Positions 34,892 through 45,126 of a DNA stretch of 64,000 bases are shown piece by piece. Below the pieces are notes generated by a model. It made no database searches. It saw only the letters and a program-made list of their open reading frames with translations, and was not told the origin of the DNA. The DNA is from Kitasatospora sp. Root107. GTDB taxonomy: Bacteria > Actinomycetota > Actinomycetes > Streptomycetales > Streptomycetaceae. A program made the position numbers and the translations under genes. Position 1 is the stretch's first letter; every line of letters starts with the position of its first letter. The stretch is from contig NZ_LMCT01000067.1 of assembly GCF_001424875.1 (NCBI RefSeq), positions 306,880 to 370,879 of the forward strand, written 5' to 3'.

Positions 34892-35563
34892 TCAGGCCGG
34901 CTGGTTCAGCCGGTCGCGGAGCTCGGCGAGGTCGCGCTCGACCTCCCGGTACTGGTCGCTCACGGTGCGCTCCTCGCTGATCGGTGCGGTGCCGCCGTCC
35001 AGTGCCGTCAGCCGCTCGGTGGCGGCGGCCAGGGTGGCCCGCGCCGAGTGCACCCCCTTCGCCGCGTCGTTCAGCGCGGCGAGCTCGGCCGTCGCACCCG
35101 CCAGTGACTCGTGGGCCCTGGCCCGGGCCGGTGCGACCTTCTCGATCCCGGCCCGAGCGACCTCCAGCGCCCCGGTGTAGACGCCCAGGATGCTGTCGTA
35201 GGCGTCGGCCAGCTCGGAGAGGGACTCCGCGGAGGTCACGTAGAAGTCGACGATGGCCTCGAGTGCGTCGGGGTCGTCGCCGTCGAACTCGCTGAACTGC
35301 ACGTGCCGGGCGTCGAATTCCTCGACCAGCGATTCGAACGGCAGCAGGAGCTCGTCGGCCTCGTCGAGGGTCGGCTGCAGCCGGAGTACCGGGACCCCGA
35401 TGCGCAGCGCGTACAGCTGGTCCACCTCCTCGCGGTGGCTGCCGAGGGTGCGCTGGGCGTCGGCCACCAACTCGCGGCTCTGTACGGCCTGTTCCACCGC
35501 CCTGATCCGCAGCCCCTGGTACTCCGCGGCGCGCTGCTCCCTGCGCTTCTTGCTGCCGAACAC
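34892..35563 (-). CDS. Coiled-coil hypothetical protein
   Basis: ATG at 35563 begins MFGSKKRREQRAAEYQGLRI. The 223-residue product is almost entirely helical and acidic, with predicted coiled coils (EVDQLYALRIG..., DAYDSILGVYTGALEVARAG, SDQYREVERDLAELRDRLNQ) and no membrane segment. The family is common in actinomycetes but has no assigned function that I know; a structural or septum-associated role would be a guess. Hairpins of identical sequence lie on both sides. Confidence 0.8.
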   Translation of the reverse strand: MFGSKKRREQRAAEYQGLRIRAVEQAVQSRELVADAQRTLGSHREEVDQLYALRIGVPVLRLQPTLDEADELLLPFESLVEEFDARHVQFSEFDGDDPDALEAIVDFYVTSAESLSELADAYDSILGVYTGALEVARAGIEKVAPARARAHESLAGATAELAALNDAAKGVHSARATLAAATERLTALDGGTAPISEERTVSDQYREVERDLAELRDRLNQPA

Positions 35564-35884
35564 GGCTCTCCCCAGTTTCGAACGGACGACCGGGTGATCA
35601 TCGCCCAGGCGGTGGCGGGGTGTCCACGCCGTTCGCCGTGCCGGTGCGGGAGGTGCGGGCGGAGCAGCGGACAGCAGGGAGGGCCGCCCGCCGGACGGCC
35701 CTCCTACTGCCCTGCCTCACCCTGCCACCTTGCTACCCATCACCTGGAGTCTCACCAGTTCGGGGGTCCAGGCAAACGGGCCGTTGGGGTGACGCCGGGG
35801 CGTCCCCGCCGGGTGCTGTGACGGTGGGCACAGGCCATGTGCAACTTGTTGCATAGGGCGGCGCCGAGCCCCTACCGTGACGCC
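35564..35884. other. Intergenic stretch with the second hairpin copy
   Basis: Besides the repeated hairpin at 35677-35704 I see no supported gene in this 321-bp stretch. Its right end must hold the promoter of the dienoyl-CoA reductase gene and its left part that of the coiled-coil gene; TGCAACTTGTTGCA at 35841-35854 is a perfect 14-bp palindrome 30 bp upstream of the reductase start and a likely operator. Confidence 0.5.
35677..35704. repeat. Terminator-like hairpin, copy 2
   Basis: A 28-nt stretch identical to 34842-34869 (GGGAGGGCCG, loop CCCGCCGGA, CGGCCCTCC). No gene ends here on either strand, so this copy is not needed as a terminator and may be duplicated. Confidence 0.7.
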
Positions 35885-37885
35885 ATGACCGCGTACCCGA
35901 ACCTGCTGCGTCCGCTCGACCTCGGCTTCACCACGCTCCCCAACCGGGTGCTGATGGGCTCGATGCACGTCGGCCTCGAGGAGGCCGAGAACGGCTTCGA
36001 GCGGATGGCCGAGTTCTACGCGACCCGGACCAGGGCCGGGGTCGGCCTGATCGTCACGGGCGGCATCGCGCCGAACGAGGCGGGCCGCCCGTGGGAGGGC
36101 GGGGCCAAGCTGACCACCGAGCAGGAGGCCGCGGAGCACCAGGTGATCACCGAGGCGGTGCACGCGGCGGGCGGCAAGATCGCGCTCCAGCTGCTGCACT
36201 TCGGCCGGTACGCCTACCACGCCGAGCTGGTCGCGCCGAGTGCGATCCAGGCGCCGATCAGCCCCTTCCCGCCGCGCGCGCTGACCGAGGACGAGGTCGA
36301 GCAGACCGTCGAGGACTTCGCCCGGGCGGCCGAGCTGGCGAAGTCGGCGGGGTACGACGGCGTGGAGATCATGGGGTCCGAGGGCTACCTGATCAACGAG
36401 TTCATCGCCGCGCCGACCAACCGGCGGGAGGACCGCTGGGGCGGCAGTTACGAGAACCGGATGCGCTTCCCGGTGGAGATCGTCCGGCGGGTGCGCGAGC
36501 GGGTCGGGGCCGAGTTCATCCTGATCTACCGGCTCTCCATGCTCGACCTGATCCCCGGCGGCTCCACGCTCCCCGAGGTGGTGCAGCTGGCGAAGGCGGT
36601 CGAGGCGGCCGGGGCGACCATCATCAACACCGGCATCGGCTGGCACGAGGCCCGGATCCCCACGATCGCCACCTCGGTGCCGCGCGCCGCGTACGCCTGG
36701 GTGACCAAGCGGCTGATGGGCGAGGTGGGCATCCCGCTGGTGACCAGCAACCGGATCAACACCCCTGAGCTGGCCGAGCAGTTGCTCGCCGACGGGCACG
36801 CCGACCTGGTCTCGCTGGCCCGGCCGCTGCTCGCCGACCCGGAGTTCGTGGCCAAGGCCGAGCGCGGCACCCCCGAGGCGATCAACACCTGCATCGGCTG
36901 CAACCAGGCCTGCCTGGACCACACCTTCAGCGGCCGGATCACCTCCTGCCTGGTGAACCCGCGCGCCTGCCACGAGACCGAGCTGGTGCTCGCCCCGACC
37001 CGCCGCCGCAAGCGGATCGCCGTGGTCGGCGCAGGACCGGCCGGCCTCGGCTTCGCGGTGGCCGCCGCCGAACGCGGCCACGCGGTCACCCTGTACGACG
37101 CCGCGGACCGGATCGGCGGGCAGCTGAACGTGGCCAGGCAGGTGCCGGGCAAGCAGGAGTTCGACGAGACCCTGCGCTACTACCGGTACCAACTGGCGGA
37201 GCGTCAGGTCGAGTTGCGGCTCGGTGCGGCCGTCACCGCGGCCGGGCTGTTGGCCGAGGGCCACGACGAGGTGGTGCTCGCCACCGGCGTCACCCCGCGC
37301 GTCCCGGCGATCCCCGGCGTGGACCACCCGAGCGTGGTCGGCTACCTGGACGTGCTGCGCGGCGACGCGGTGGTCGGCGAGCGGGTGGCGATCATCGGCG
37401 CGGGCGGGATCGGCTTCGACGTGGCCGAGTTCCTGACCGACCAGGACGGCGACTTCTACGCGAGCTGGGGCATCGACACCGAGCACCGCGAGCCCGGCGG
37501 GCTGCGCACTCCCGAGCGGCCGAAGCCGCCGCGTACCGTGCACCTGATCCAGCGCAAGCCCGGCAAGGTCGGCGCGGGCCTCGGCAAGACTACTGGCTGG
37601 ATCCACCGGGCCGAGCTGGCCCACCGCGGTGTGCACACCGTCTCCGGTGCGAGCTACCGGCTGATCGACGACGAGGGGCTGCACCTGACCGTGGACGGCG
37701 AGGACCGTACCGTCCCGGTCGACACGGTGGTGCTCTGCGCCGGACAGGAGCCGCGCCGTGAGCTGCACGCCGAGCTGCTGGCCGGCGGCGCCTCGGTGCA
37801 CCTGATCGGCGGCGCGGACGTGGCCGCCGAGCTGGACGCCAAGCGGGCCATCGACCAGGGCACCCGGCTCGCGGCCGAGCTCTGA
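35885..37885 (+). CDS. fadH: NADPH-dependent 2,4-dienoyl-CoA reductase
   Basis: ATG at 35885 gives 666 residues, the family's usual length. Residues 1-350 are the old-yellow-enzyme FMN barrel (NRVLMGSMHVGLE, LLHFGRYAYH, GYDGVEIMGSEGYLINEF). The 4Fe-4S motif follows as CIGCNQAC-x11-C. The C-terminal half binds FAD and NADPH (VVGAGPAGLGFAVAAAERGH, IIGAGGIGFDVAEFL). The enzyme reduces 2,4-dienoyl-CoA during breakdown of unsaturated fatty acids. It is monocistronic; the palindrome TGCAACTTGTTGCA lies just upstream. Confidence 0.93.
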   Translation: MTAYPNLLRPLDLGFTTLPNRVLMGSMHVGLEEAENGFERMAEFYATRTRAGVGLIVTGGIAPNEAGRPWEGGAKLTTEQEAAEHQVITEAVHAAGGKIALQLLHFGRYAYHAELVAPSAIQAPISPFPPRALTEDEVEQTVEDFARAAELAKSAGYDGVEIMGSEGYLINEFIAAPTNRREDRWGGSYENRMRFPVEIVRRVRERVGAEFILIYRLSMLDLIPGGSTLPEVVQLAKAVEAAGATIINTGIGWHEARIPTIATSVPRAAYAWVTKRLMGEVGIPLVTSNRINTPELAEQLLADGHADLVSLARPLLADPEFVAKAERGTPEAINTCIGCNQACLDHTFSGRITSCLVNPRACHETELVLAPTRRRKRIAVVGAGPAGLGFAVAAAERGHAVTLYDAADRIGGQLNVARQVPGKQEFDETLRYYRYQLAERQVELRLGAAVTAAGLLAEGHDEVVLATGVTPRVPAIPGVDHPSVVGYLDVLRGDAVVGERVAIIGAGGIGFDVAEFLTDQDGDFYASWGIDTEHREPGGLRTPERPKPPRTVHLIQRKPGKVGAGLGKTTGWIHRAELAHRGVHTVSGASYRLIDDEGLHLTVDGEDRTVPVDTVVLCAGQEPRRELHAELLAGGASVHLIGGADVAAELDAKRAIDQGTRLAAEL

Positions 37886-37901
37886 CCCGTAGTCGTCGGG
37901 A

Positions 37902-38036
37902 TCAGCGCCAGCTGCCCGGACCGTCGCCGACCTCGGTGAACGCGGCCAGTGCCAGCGCGCCGAGGAACAGTGCGGCCATCAGCAGCAGGATCAGACAGCC
38001 GACCGCGTCGGCCCTGGCCTTGCTCTGGCTGCGCAT
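37902..38036 (-). CDS. Small single-pass membrane protein
   Basis: ATG at 38036 with AGAGGGGG upstream encodes 44 residues: a basic N-terminus MRSQSKARADAV, one clear membrane helix (GCLILLLMAALFLGALALAA) and a short acidic tail TEVGDGPGSWR. Coding bias and the ribosome site support it. It is convergent with fadH, only 16 bp from its stop. Function unknown. Confidence 0.65.
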   Translation of the reverse strand: MRSQSKARADAVGCLILLLMAALFLGALALAAFTEVGDGPGSWR

Positions 38037-38123
38037 GCCGCCCCCTCTGTCCGGCCCGTGGGGGTCCTCGGCACCGGGGCCCCCACCCTAGCGACGGACC
38101 CCCGCCCTGCCCAGACCTCCCTT

Positions 38124-38153
38124 GAAGGCCCCCGGCTGTTGCCGGGGGCCTTC
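38124..38153 (+). terminator. Strong hairpin upstream of glyoxylate carboligase
   Basis: GAAGGCCCCCGGC and GCCGGGGGCCTTC form a perfect 13-bp stem with a TGTT loop. No recognised gene ends just before it on the plus strand, so it may insulate gcl, or end an unannotated short RNA starting between 38037 and 38120. Confidence 0.7.
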
Positions 38154-38159
38154 GTCGTA

Positions 38160-38292
38160 CCCGCTAACCGGACGGACGGGCTCACCCTGCGGACCGGCCT
38201 TGACGATTTGTTGAAACCGGCTTACTTTTCTTTTCGCATACCAGAATCATCCTTCCGTATCGTGGAAGTCTGACGGACGCAGGAGTAAGCCG
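38160..38292 (+). promoter_or_regulatory. AT-richer upstream region of gcl
   Basis: A locally AT-rich stretch (CTTACTTTTCTTTTCGCATA) unusual for this genome lies before gcl, with the inverted repeat CTTCC-N7-GGAAG at 38252-38268, 25 bp before the ATG at 38293. It probably contains the gcl promoter and an operator. Confidence 0.4.
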
Positions 38293-40074
<1,782 letters not shown>

Positions 40075-40086
40075 TCCCGAGCAACT

Positions 40087-40126
40087 GATGGGCCCCGTAA
40101 CGCCGTTCGGCGGTACGGGGCCCATC
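40087..40126. terminator. Bidirectional terminator after gcl
   Basis: GATGGGCCCCGTA pairs perfectly with TACGGGGCCCATC; the inner ACGCCG/CGGCG region extends the stem. It separates gcl from the convergent chitinase. Confidence 0.85.
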
Positions 40127-40156
40127 GGCGTGCTCAGGCCGGGCTCGGGCGGGCAG

Positions 40157-41554
40157 TCAGGAGGGCAGCAGCCACTGCTGGTTGGCGGCGCCGAAGCAGT
40201 CCCAGATCTGCAGCCGGGTGCCGTTGGCGGAGCTGGGTCCGGTGGCGTCCAGGCAGCGACCGGAGACCGGGTTCACCAGGGTGTTGCCGCCGCCGACCTG
40301 CCACTTCTGGGCGCCGGTCCCGTTGCAGTCCCAGAGCTGGATCCTGGTGCCGTTGACCGTCCCGGCGCCGGTGACGTCCAGGCACTTGCCGAGCGCCTGG
40401 AGCGAACCGTCCGCCGCCACCGTCCAGTTCTGCGCGGTGGTGCCGTTGCAGTCGTAGAGCTGGACGGCGGTGCCGTTGGCGTTGCTCGCCGCCGCGACGT
40501 CCACGCACTTGCCGCCGTAGCCGGTGATCTTCCCGCTCGGACGCGGTGAAGTGCCACCGCCGGTAATGGAGTTGAAGGTGCGGGCGAACTGGTACGGGCT
40601 CTGCGAGGTACCGCTGCAGGAGTCGGAGAGGGTGCCGTTGCTTGCGCAGGCCTTGTCCCGGCCGAGCGCCCAGAACGCCAGCAGCTGGATGCCCTTGGTA
40701 GCGGCGAAGTTGGCCAGCGTGCTGGCGTTGGCGGTGCTGAACACCTCGGCCTGGGTGTCGTTGACCCCGATCATCGGGGTGTTGCCCTCCATCGCCCAGA
40801 GCTGCTGGTCGGTCTTACCGGTCCAGATGTTCCCGAGCTGGCCGCGCAGGGCGGTGGCGGCGTCGGTGGCGGCCTTGCCCATGTCCATCGCGGGGCCGTA
40901 GTCCATGGTCATGATGTTGACCACGCCGACGTCCAGCCCCCGGCTCTTGGCGTTGTTCAGCAGACTGAGCGAATTCCCTTCCAGGCCGGTCGGGTTGACC
41001 GGCAGGGTGTAGTGCACGGCGAGCTTGCGGCCGGCCGCCGCGTACTCCTGCTGGAGCTGGGCGAGGGCCTGGTTGCGACGGTCGTTGGCGGCGGTGTCGT
41101 TGAGCGAGCCGCCTTCGATGTCCAGGTCGATCTTCGTCAGGTTGAGGGTGTCGACCACCCGCTTGTACTGGGTCTTCAGGCTGCTGACCGAGGTGCAGGC
41201 CTGGCCGAGCTCGGTGCCGGCCGCGCCGCCGAAGGAGGCGATCACGTCACCGCCGGCCGCCCGCAGGCTGTTGATCGCCGACTGCCAGCCGCCGTCGGTG
41301 ATGGGCGTGTTGCCGTTGAAGGTGGCGTTGCAGCTGCCGTCGCTGATCACGAACGCCAGGGTGAAGTACTTCAGCCCGGTGGCGGCCCGGGCGTCGGCCA
41401 TCGCGGACGGCGAGTTCCAGGTCTCGACGTAGGGCGCGGCGTACTGGGCGGGGAAGCCGGGGCCGGGGTTGGCGGCGGCGTGCGCGGTGGCGGCGGGGAG
41501 CAGGCCGAGGGGGACGGCGAGCAGGGCCGCCCCGGCGAGGGCGCGACGAAGCAT
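40157..41554 (-). CDS. Secreted GH18 chitinase-like enzyme with ricin-type lectin
   Basis: ATG at 41554 with AGGAG upstream gives 465 residues and a Sec signal (MLRRALAGAALLAVPLGLLP...ATAHA). The GH18 barrel follows; the catalytic motif is KIDLDIEGG with D143, D145 and E147, so the DxxDxDxE site is intact in its short form. VNIMTMDYGP and LLAFWALGRD match bacterial chitinases of the ChiD type. After a Gly/Ser linker (GGGTSPRPSG) residues about 335-465 are a three-fold ricin B lectin (GKCVDVAAASNANGTAVQLY, repeated QxW). Role: extracellular hydrolysis of chitin-like polymers. It shares a 250-bp divergent region with the GH30 gene. Confidence 0.9.
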   Translation of the reverse strand: MLRRALAGAALLAVPLGLLPAATAHAAANPGPGFPAQYAAPYVETWNSPSAMADARAATGLKYFTLAFVISDGSCNATFNGNTPITDGGWQSAINSLRAAGGDVIASFGGAAGTELGQACTSVSSLKTQYKRVVDTLNLTKIDLDIEGGSLNDTAANDRRNQALAQLQQEYAAAGRKLAVHYTLPVNPTGLEGNSLSLLNNAKSRGLDVGVVNIMTMDYGPAMDMGKAATDAATALRGQLGNIWTGKTDQQLWAMEGNTPMIGVNDTQAEVFSTANASTLANFAATKGIQLLAFWALGRDKACASNGTLSDSCSGTSQSPYQFARTFNSITGGGTSPRPSGKITGYGGKCVDVAAASNANGTAVQLYDCNGTTAQNWTVAADGSLQALGKCLDVTGAGTVNGTRIQLWDCNGTGAQKWQVGGGNTLVNPVSGRCLDATGPSSANGTRLQIWDCFGAANQQWLLPS

Positions 41555-41804
41555 GGGGGTCTCCTGGGGCGTGGGGGGAGCGCTCTCCGAGGGTGAGCGC
41601 CAGTGAGTCAACTGGAGTAGTCGACGGTCCGTCAAGTGGTCAGGAAAGAAGGTTTACTGATCGAGTGGCGAATTGGTGGGCTGACCTGCGGGGCTTTCAA
41701 CGTTCAGAAGTTGACGGGTGATCAGCGGAAACGCGGAGCCTTGACGCGTTGCCGCGTACAGGAGTTGAATCGGCGGCCATCCCCCACCCCTTGAGGAGTT
41801 CACC

Positions 41805-43658
41805 GTGCTCCGATTCCCACGGGCCGCCACCGGCCTGCTCGCCGGGGCCCTGGTCGCCACCGGTCTGCTGGCCGCCGCCCCCACCGCGACCGCCGCCGGA
41901 GAGTCCGTCTCGGTCTGGCTCACCACCACGGACGACGCGGGCGGCCGTCATGTCACCCGCGGGCTCCAGCAGCAGGCCGCCGTCGCCTTCGCGGCGGCCA
42001 GCGGCGCGGGTCAGCAGATCACCGTGGACGAGGGCGTCCGCTACCAGCAGTTCACCGGCGGCGGCGCCTCGTTCACCGACACCGCCGCCTGGCTGCTGAA
42101 CAGCAGCGGCGCGCTCTCGGCGGCCACCCGGGACGCCACCATGCGCAAGCTGTTCTCGCCCACCGAGGGCATCGGCCTCTCGCTGACCCGTAACCCGATG
42201 GGCGCCTCCGACCTGGCCCGGTTCGGGTACACCTACGACGACCGCCCGGCCGGACAGACCGACCCGGGGCTGGCGAACTTCTCCATCGCGCACGACCTGG
42301 CGGACGTCCTGCCGCTGACCAAGCAGGCCAAGCAGCTCAACCCGGCCCTCACCACGATCGCCAGCCCGTGGACCGCCCCGGCCTGGATGAAGGACAGCGG
42401 CAATCTGAACGGCGGCTGGCTGAAGTCCGAGTACTACGCCGCGTACGCCCAGTACTTCGCCAAGTACGTGCAGGCGTACCAGAGTCAGGGCGTGCCGGTG
42501 GACTATCTCACCGTGCAGAACGAGCCGACCTGCTGCGGCGGTTACCCCTCGATGAGTTGGAACGGCTCAGGGCTGGCGTACTTCACCAAGAACAACCTGC
42601 TGCCCGCCCTGCAGGGCGCCGGGCTCAGCAGCAAGGTGCTCGCGCTGGACTGGAACTGGGACCAGTACGCGGGCTACGGCGCCCCGGTGGTGGACGACCC
42701 GGCGATCCGCAGCCACCCCAACTTCGGCGGCATCGCCTGGCACGGCTACGGCGGTGACGTGGCGACCCAGAGCGCCGTGCACGACCAGTACCCGGCGGTG
42801 GACGCGTTCGGCACCGAGCACTCCGGCGGCACCTGGATCGCCGACCAGCAGCGCGAGGACATGCGCAACATCATCGACTACACCCGCAACTGGGCGAAGT
42901 CGGTGACCAAGTGGAGCCTGGCGGTGGACCAGAACATGGGCCCGCACTACGGCGGTTGCGGCACCTGCACCGGGCTGGTGACGGTGCAGAACGGGGGCAG
43001 CCGGGCCGGGCAGGTGGACTACACGGTGGAGTACTACACGATGGGCCACCTGACCAAGTTCGTCCGCCCGGGCGCGTACCGGATCGCCTCCACCGCCAAC
43101 TCGGCGGTGCCGAACGTGGCCTGGCGCAATCCGGACGGTTCGAAGGCGCTGATCGCGTACAACGACAGCGGCTCCACCCAGAGCGTCCGGGTCAACTGGG
43201 GCGGCCAGAGCTTCGGTTACCAGCTCCCGGCGAAGACCTCGGCGACCTTCACCTGGAACGGCGGGCCGAGCGGCGGCACCGGCGGCCGGATCACCGGGCT
43301 GGCCGGCAAGTGCCTGGACGTGGCGGGCGCGAGCAGCGCCAACGGCACGGCGGTGCAGCTGTACGACTGCAACGGGACGACGGCGCAGACCTGGACGGCA
43401 GGCGTGGACGGTACGGTGCGCGCGCTCGGCAAGTGCCTGGACGTGGCGGCCGCGAACAGTGCGGACGGCACCAAGGTCCAGCTCTGGGACTGCAACGGCA
43501 GCGCGGCGCAGAGCTGGGCGCCGAACGCGGACGGCACCCTGCGGGCGCTCGGCAAGTGCCTGGACGTGACCGGGAACAGCTCCGCGAACGGGACGCCGAC
43601 CCAGCTGTGGACCTGCTTCGGCGGGGCCAACCAGCGCTGGACGATGCCCGCCGCCTGA
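41805..43658 (+). CDS. Secreted GH30 glycosidase with ricin-type lectin
   Basis: GTG at 41805 with GAGGAG upstream gives 617 residues, starting with a Sec signal (FPRAATGLLAGALVATGLLA). The GH30 barrel contains ITVDEGVRYQQFTGGGASFTD, acid/base E240 in VQNEPTCCGG and nucleophile E338 in FGTEHSGG, plus the beta side domain to about residue 485. The C-terminal lectin (GKCLDVAGASSANGTAVQLY, AQTWTAG) is close to that of the divergent chitinase. GH30 enzymes act on beta-1,6-glucans, beta-glucosylceramides or xylans; the target here is undetermined. The two divergent enzymes are probably co-controlled. Confidence 0.9.
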   Translation: MLRFPRAATGLLAGALVATGLLAAAPTATAAGESVSVWLTTTDDAGGRHVTRGLQQQAAVAFAAASGAGQQITVDEGVRYQQFTGGGASFTDTAAWLLNSSGALSAATRDATMRKLFSPTEGIGLSLTRNPMGASDLARFGYTYDDRPAGQTDPGLANFSIAHDLADVLPLTKQAKQLNPALTTIASPWTAPAWMKDSGNLNGGWLKSEYYAAYAQYFAKYVQAYQSQGVPVDYLTVQNEPTCCGGYPSMSWNGSGLAYFTKNNLLPALQGAGLSSKVLALDWNWDQYAGYGAPVVDDPAIRSHPNFGGIAWHGYGGDVATQSAVHDQYPAVDAFGTEHSGGTWIADQQREDMRNIIDYTRNWAKSVTKWSLAVDQNMGPHYGGCGTCTGLVTVQNGGSRAGQVDYTVEYYTMGHLTKFVRPGAYRIASTANSAVPNVAWRNPDGSKALIAYNDSGSTQSVRVNWGGQSFGYQLPAKTSATFTWNGGPSGGTGGRITGLAGKCLDVAGASSANGTAVQLYDCNGTTAQTWTAGVDGTVRALGKCLDVAAANSADGTKVQLWDCNGSAAQSWAPNADGTLRALGKCLDVTGNSSANGTPTQLWTCFGGANQRWTMPAA

Positions 43659-43767
43659 CCGTCCGGTGCGGGGGTGGGCAAACCAACTGGCCTGTCCTGC
43701 CGATGCATTGACAAAGAGGCAGGTGCACGCCAGCTTTGTCCCACCCCCACACCGAGAGGCAGTTCTC

Positions 43768-44610
43768 ATGAAGAAGCCGCTCATCGGAGCGTTCTGTGCG
43801 CTCCTGCTCGCCGGAGTGACCGCGCTGACCGGCGCCGCCCCCGCGACGGCCGCCAAGACCCCGACCGCCACCGTCGCGGCGGTGGACTTCGCGGGCACCG
43901 TGGCGCTCAGCAACTGTTCGGGATCGCTGGTCCGGATGCCCGACTCGCTGGCCACCGACCCGGCTCTGGTCCTGTCGAACGGCCACTGCCTGGAGAGCGG
44001 CATGCCGACGGCCGGCCAGGTGCTGGTCAACCGCAACTCCAGCCGGAGCTTCTCGCTGCTCAACTCCTCGGGCAGCAAGGTCGCCACGCTGCGGGCGAGC
44101 AAGATGCTCTACGGCACGATGACCGACACCGACGTGTCGATCTACCAGTTGAAGACCACTTACTCGGCGATCAAGAGCTCGTACGGGATCGACCCGCTGA
44201 CCATCGCCGCCACCCACCCGGTCGCCGGGACCGCGATCAAGGTGGTCTCCGGCTACTGGAAGCGGATCTACTCCTGCAACGCCGACGCCTTCGTCTACCA
44301 GCTGAAGGAGGGCGGTTGGACCTTCAAGGACTCGCTGCGCTACACCTCCACCTGCAACACCATCGGCGGCACCTCGGGCTCCCCGGTGGTCGATGTGACC
44401 ACTGGTCAGGTGGTCGCGGTGAACAACACCGGTAACGAGGACGGCCAGAGCTGCACCCTCAACAACCCGTGCGAGGTGGACGAGAACGGCACGGTGACGG
44501 TCCGGCAGGGCATCAACTACGCCCAGCAGACGTACCGGATACCCGGCTGCTTCGGCCCCGGCAACGTGCTCACCCTCACCAAGGCGGGTTGCGCGCTCCC
44601 CAAGCCGTGA
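43768..44610 (+). CDS. Secreted trypsin-like serine protease
   Basis: ATG at 43768 gives 280 residues with a clear Sec signal (MKKPLIGAFCALLLAGVTAL...ATA). The chymotrypsin-fold triad is H73 (SNGHCLE), D122 (TDTDVSIY) and S205 (GTSGSPVV), all present. Four or more Cys in YSCNADAF, TSTCNTIGG, SCTLNNPCE suggest disulfides. It is the extracellular protease type frequent in streptomycetes; the substrate is unknown. The gene is alone between GH30 and the sortase group. Confidence 0.88.
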   Translation: MKKPLIGAFCALLLAGVTALTGAAPATAAKTPTATVAAVDFAGTVALSNCSGSLVRMPDSLATDPALVLSNGHCLESGMPTAGQVLVNRNSSRSFSLLNSSGSKVATLRASKMLYGTMTDTDVSIYQLKTTYSAIKSSYGIDPLTIAATHPVAGTAIKVVSGYWKRIYSCNADAFVYQLKEGGWTFKDSLRYTSTCNTIGGTSGSPVVDVTTGQVVAVNNTGNEDGQSCTLNNPCEVDENGTVTVRQGINYAQQTYRIPGCFGPGNVLTLTKAGCALPKP

Positions 44611-44751
44611 CCGGCGGCCTGAGGGCTGTTACAGAGTCGCCCGGTGACCGTTACACGACCGGCCGGGCACCGTGAGGTGGGGTTCCTAACGTCTGTCCTA
44701 CCAACTCCCGGCCACCGGGCCGGAAGTGGTGAGCATTCGGGAGGAACTCTC

Positions 44752-45126
44752 ATGGCAGGTATCTCGACCGTCCGGCGCGCCGTGCGTCTCGCGCTGGTCT
44801 CCGCAGGTGTTGCGGGTGCAGTGGCCCTCTCCGGTCCGGCCGCCTTCGCCGACGGCACGCCGTCGGCGGCTCCCGCCACCCCGGGGTCGGGCCCCTCCGT
44901 GTCGGCTCCGGCGGGCACCGGGGTCAAGCCGACGGCGGCGCCGAGCACGCCCGCCAAGGCCGGGGACGCGCAGGTCAAGGTGGTGCCCAAGGGCGGCGCG
45001 CAGACCGGCGAGGCCGACAACGGCACGTCCACCGGCACCCTGGTCGCAGGCTCCGGCCTGGCCGCAGTGGGTGCGGCCGGGATCGGCTTCGCCATCGTGC
45101 GTCGCCGTGCCGGCGTACAGCGCTAG
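44752..45126 (+). CDS. Exported small protein with sortase-like C-terminal anchor
   Basis: ATG at 44752 (GGGAGGAACTCTC upstream) encodes 124 residues. An N-terminal signal (AVRLALVSAGVAGAVALS) is followed by a Pro/Ala/Ser/Thr-rich stretch, then GGAQTGEADNG, a hydrophobic helix (LVAGSGLAAVGAAGIGFAIV) and a basic end RRRAGVQR. The tail has the shape of a sortase signal, but the motif is GAQTG rather than LPxTG or LAxTG. The next gene, overlapping it, encodes a class F sortase, so it may be that sortase's substrate. Confidence 0.75.
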   Translation: MAGISTVRRAVRLALVSAGVAGAVALSGPAAFADGTPSAAPATPGSGPSVSAPAGTGVKPTAAPSTPAKAGDAQVKVVPKGGAQTGEADNGTSTGTLVAGSGLAAVGAAGIGFAIVRRRAGVQR

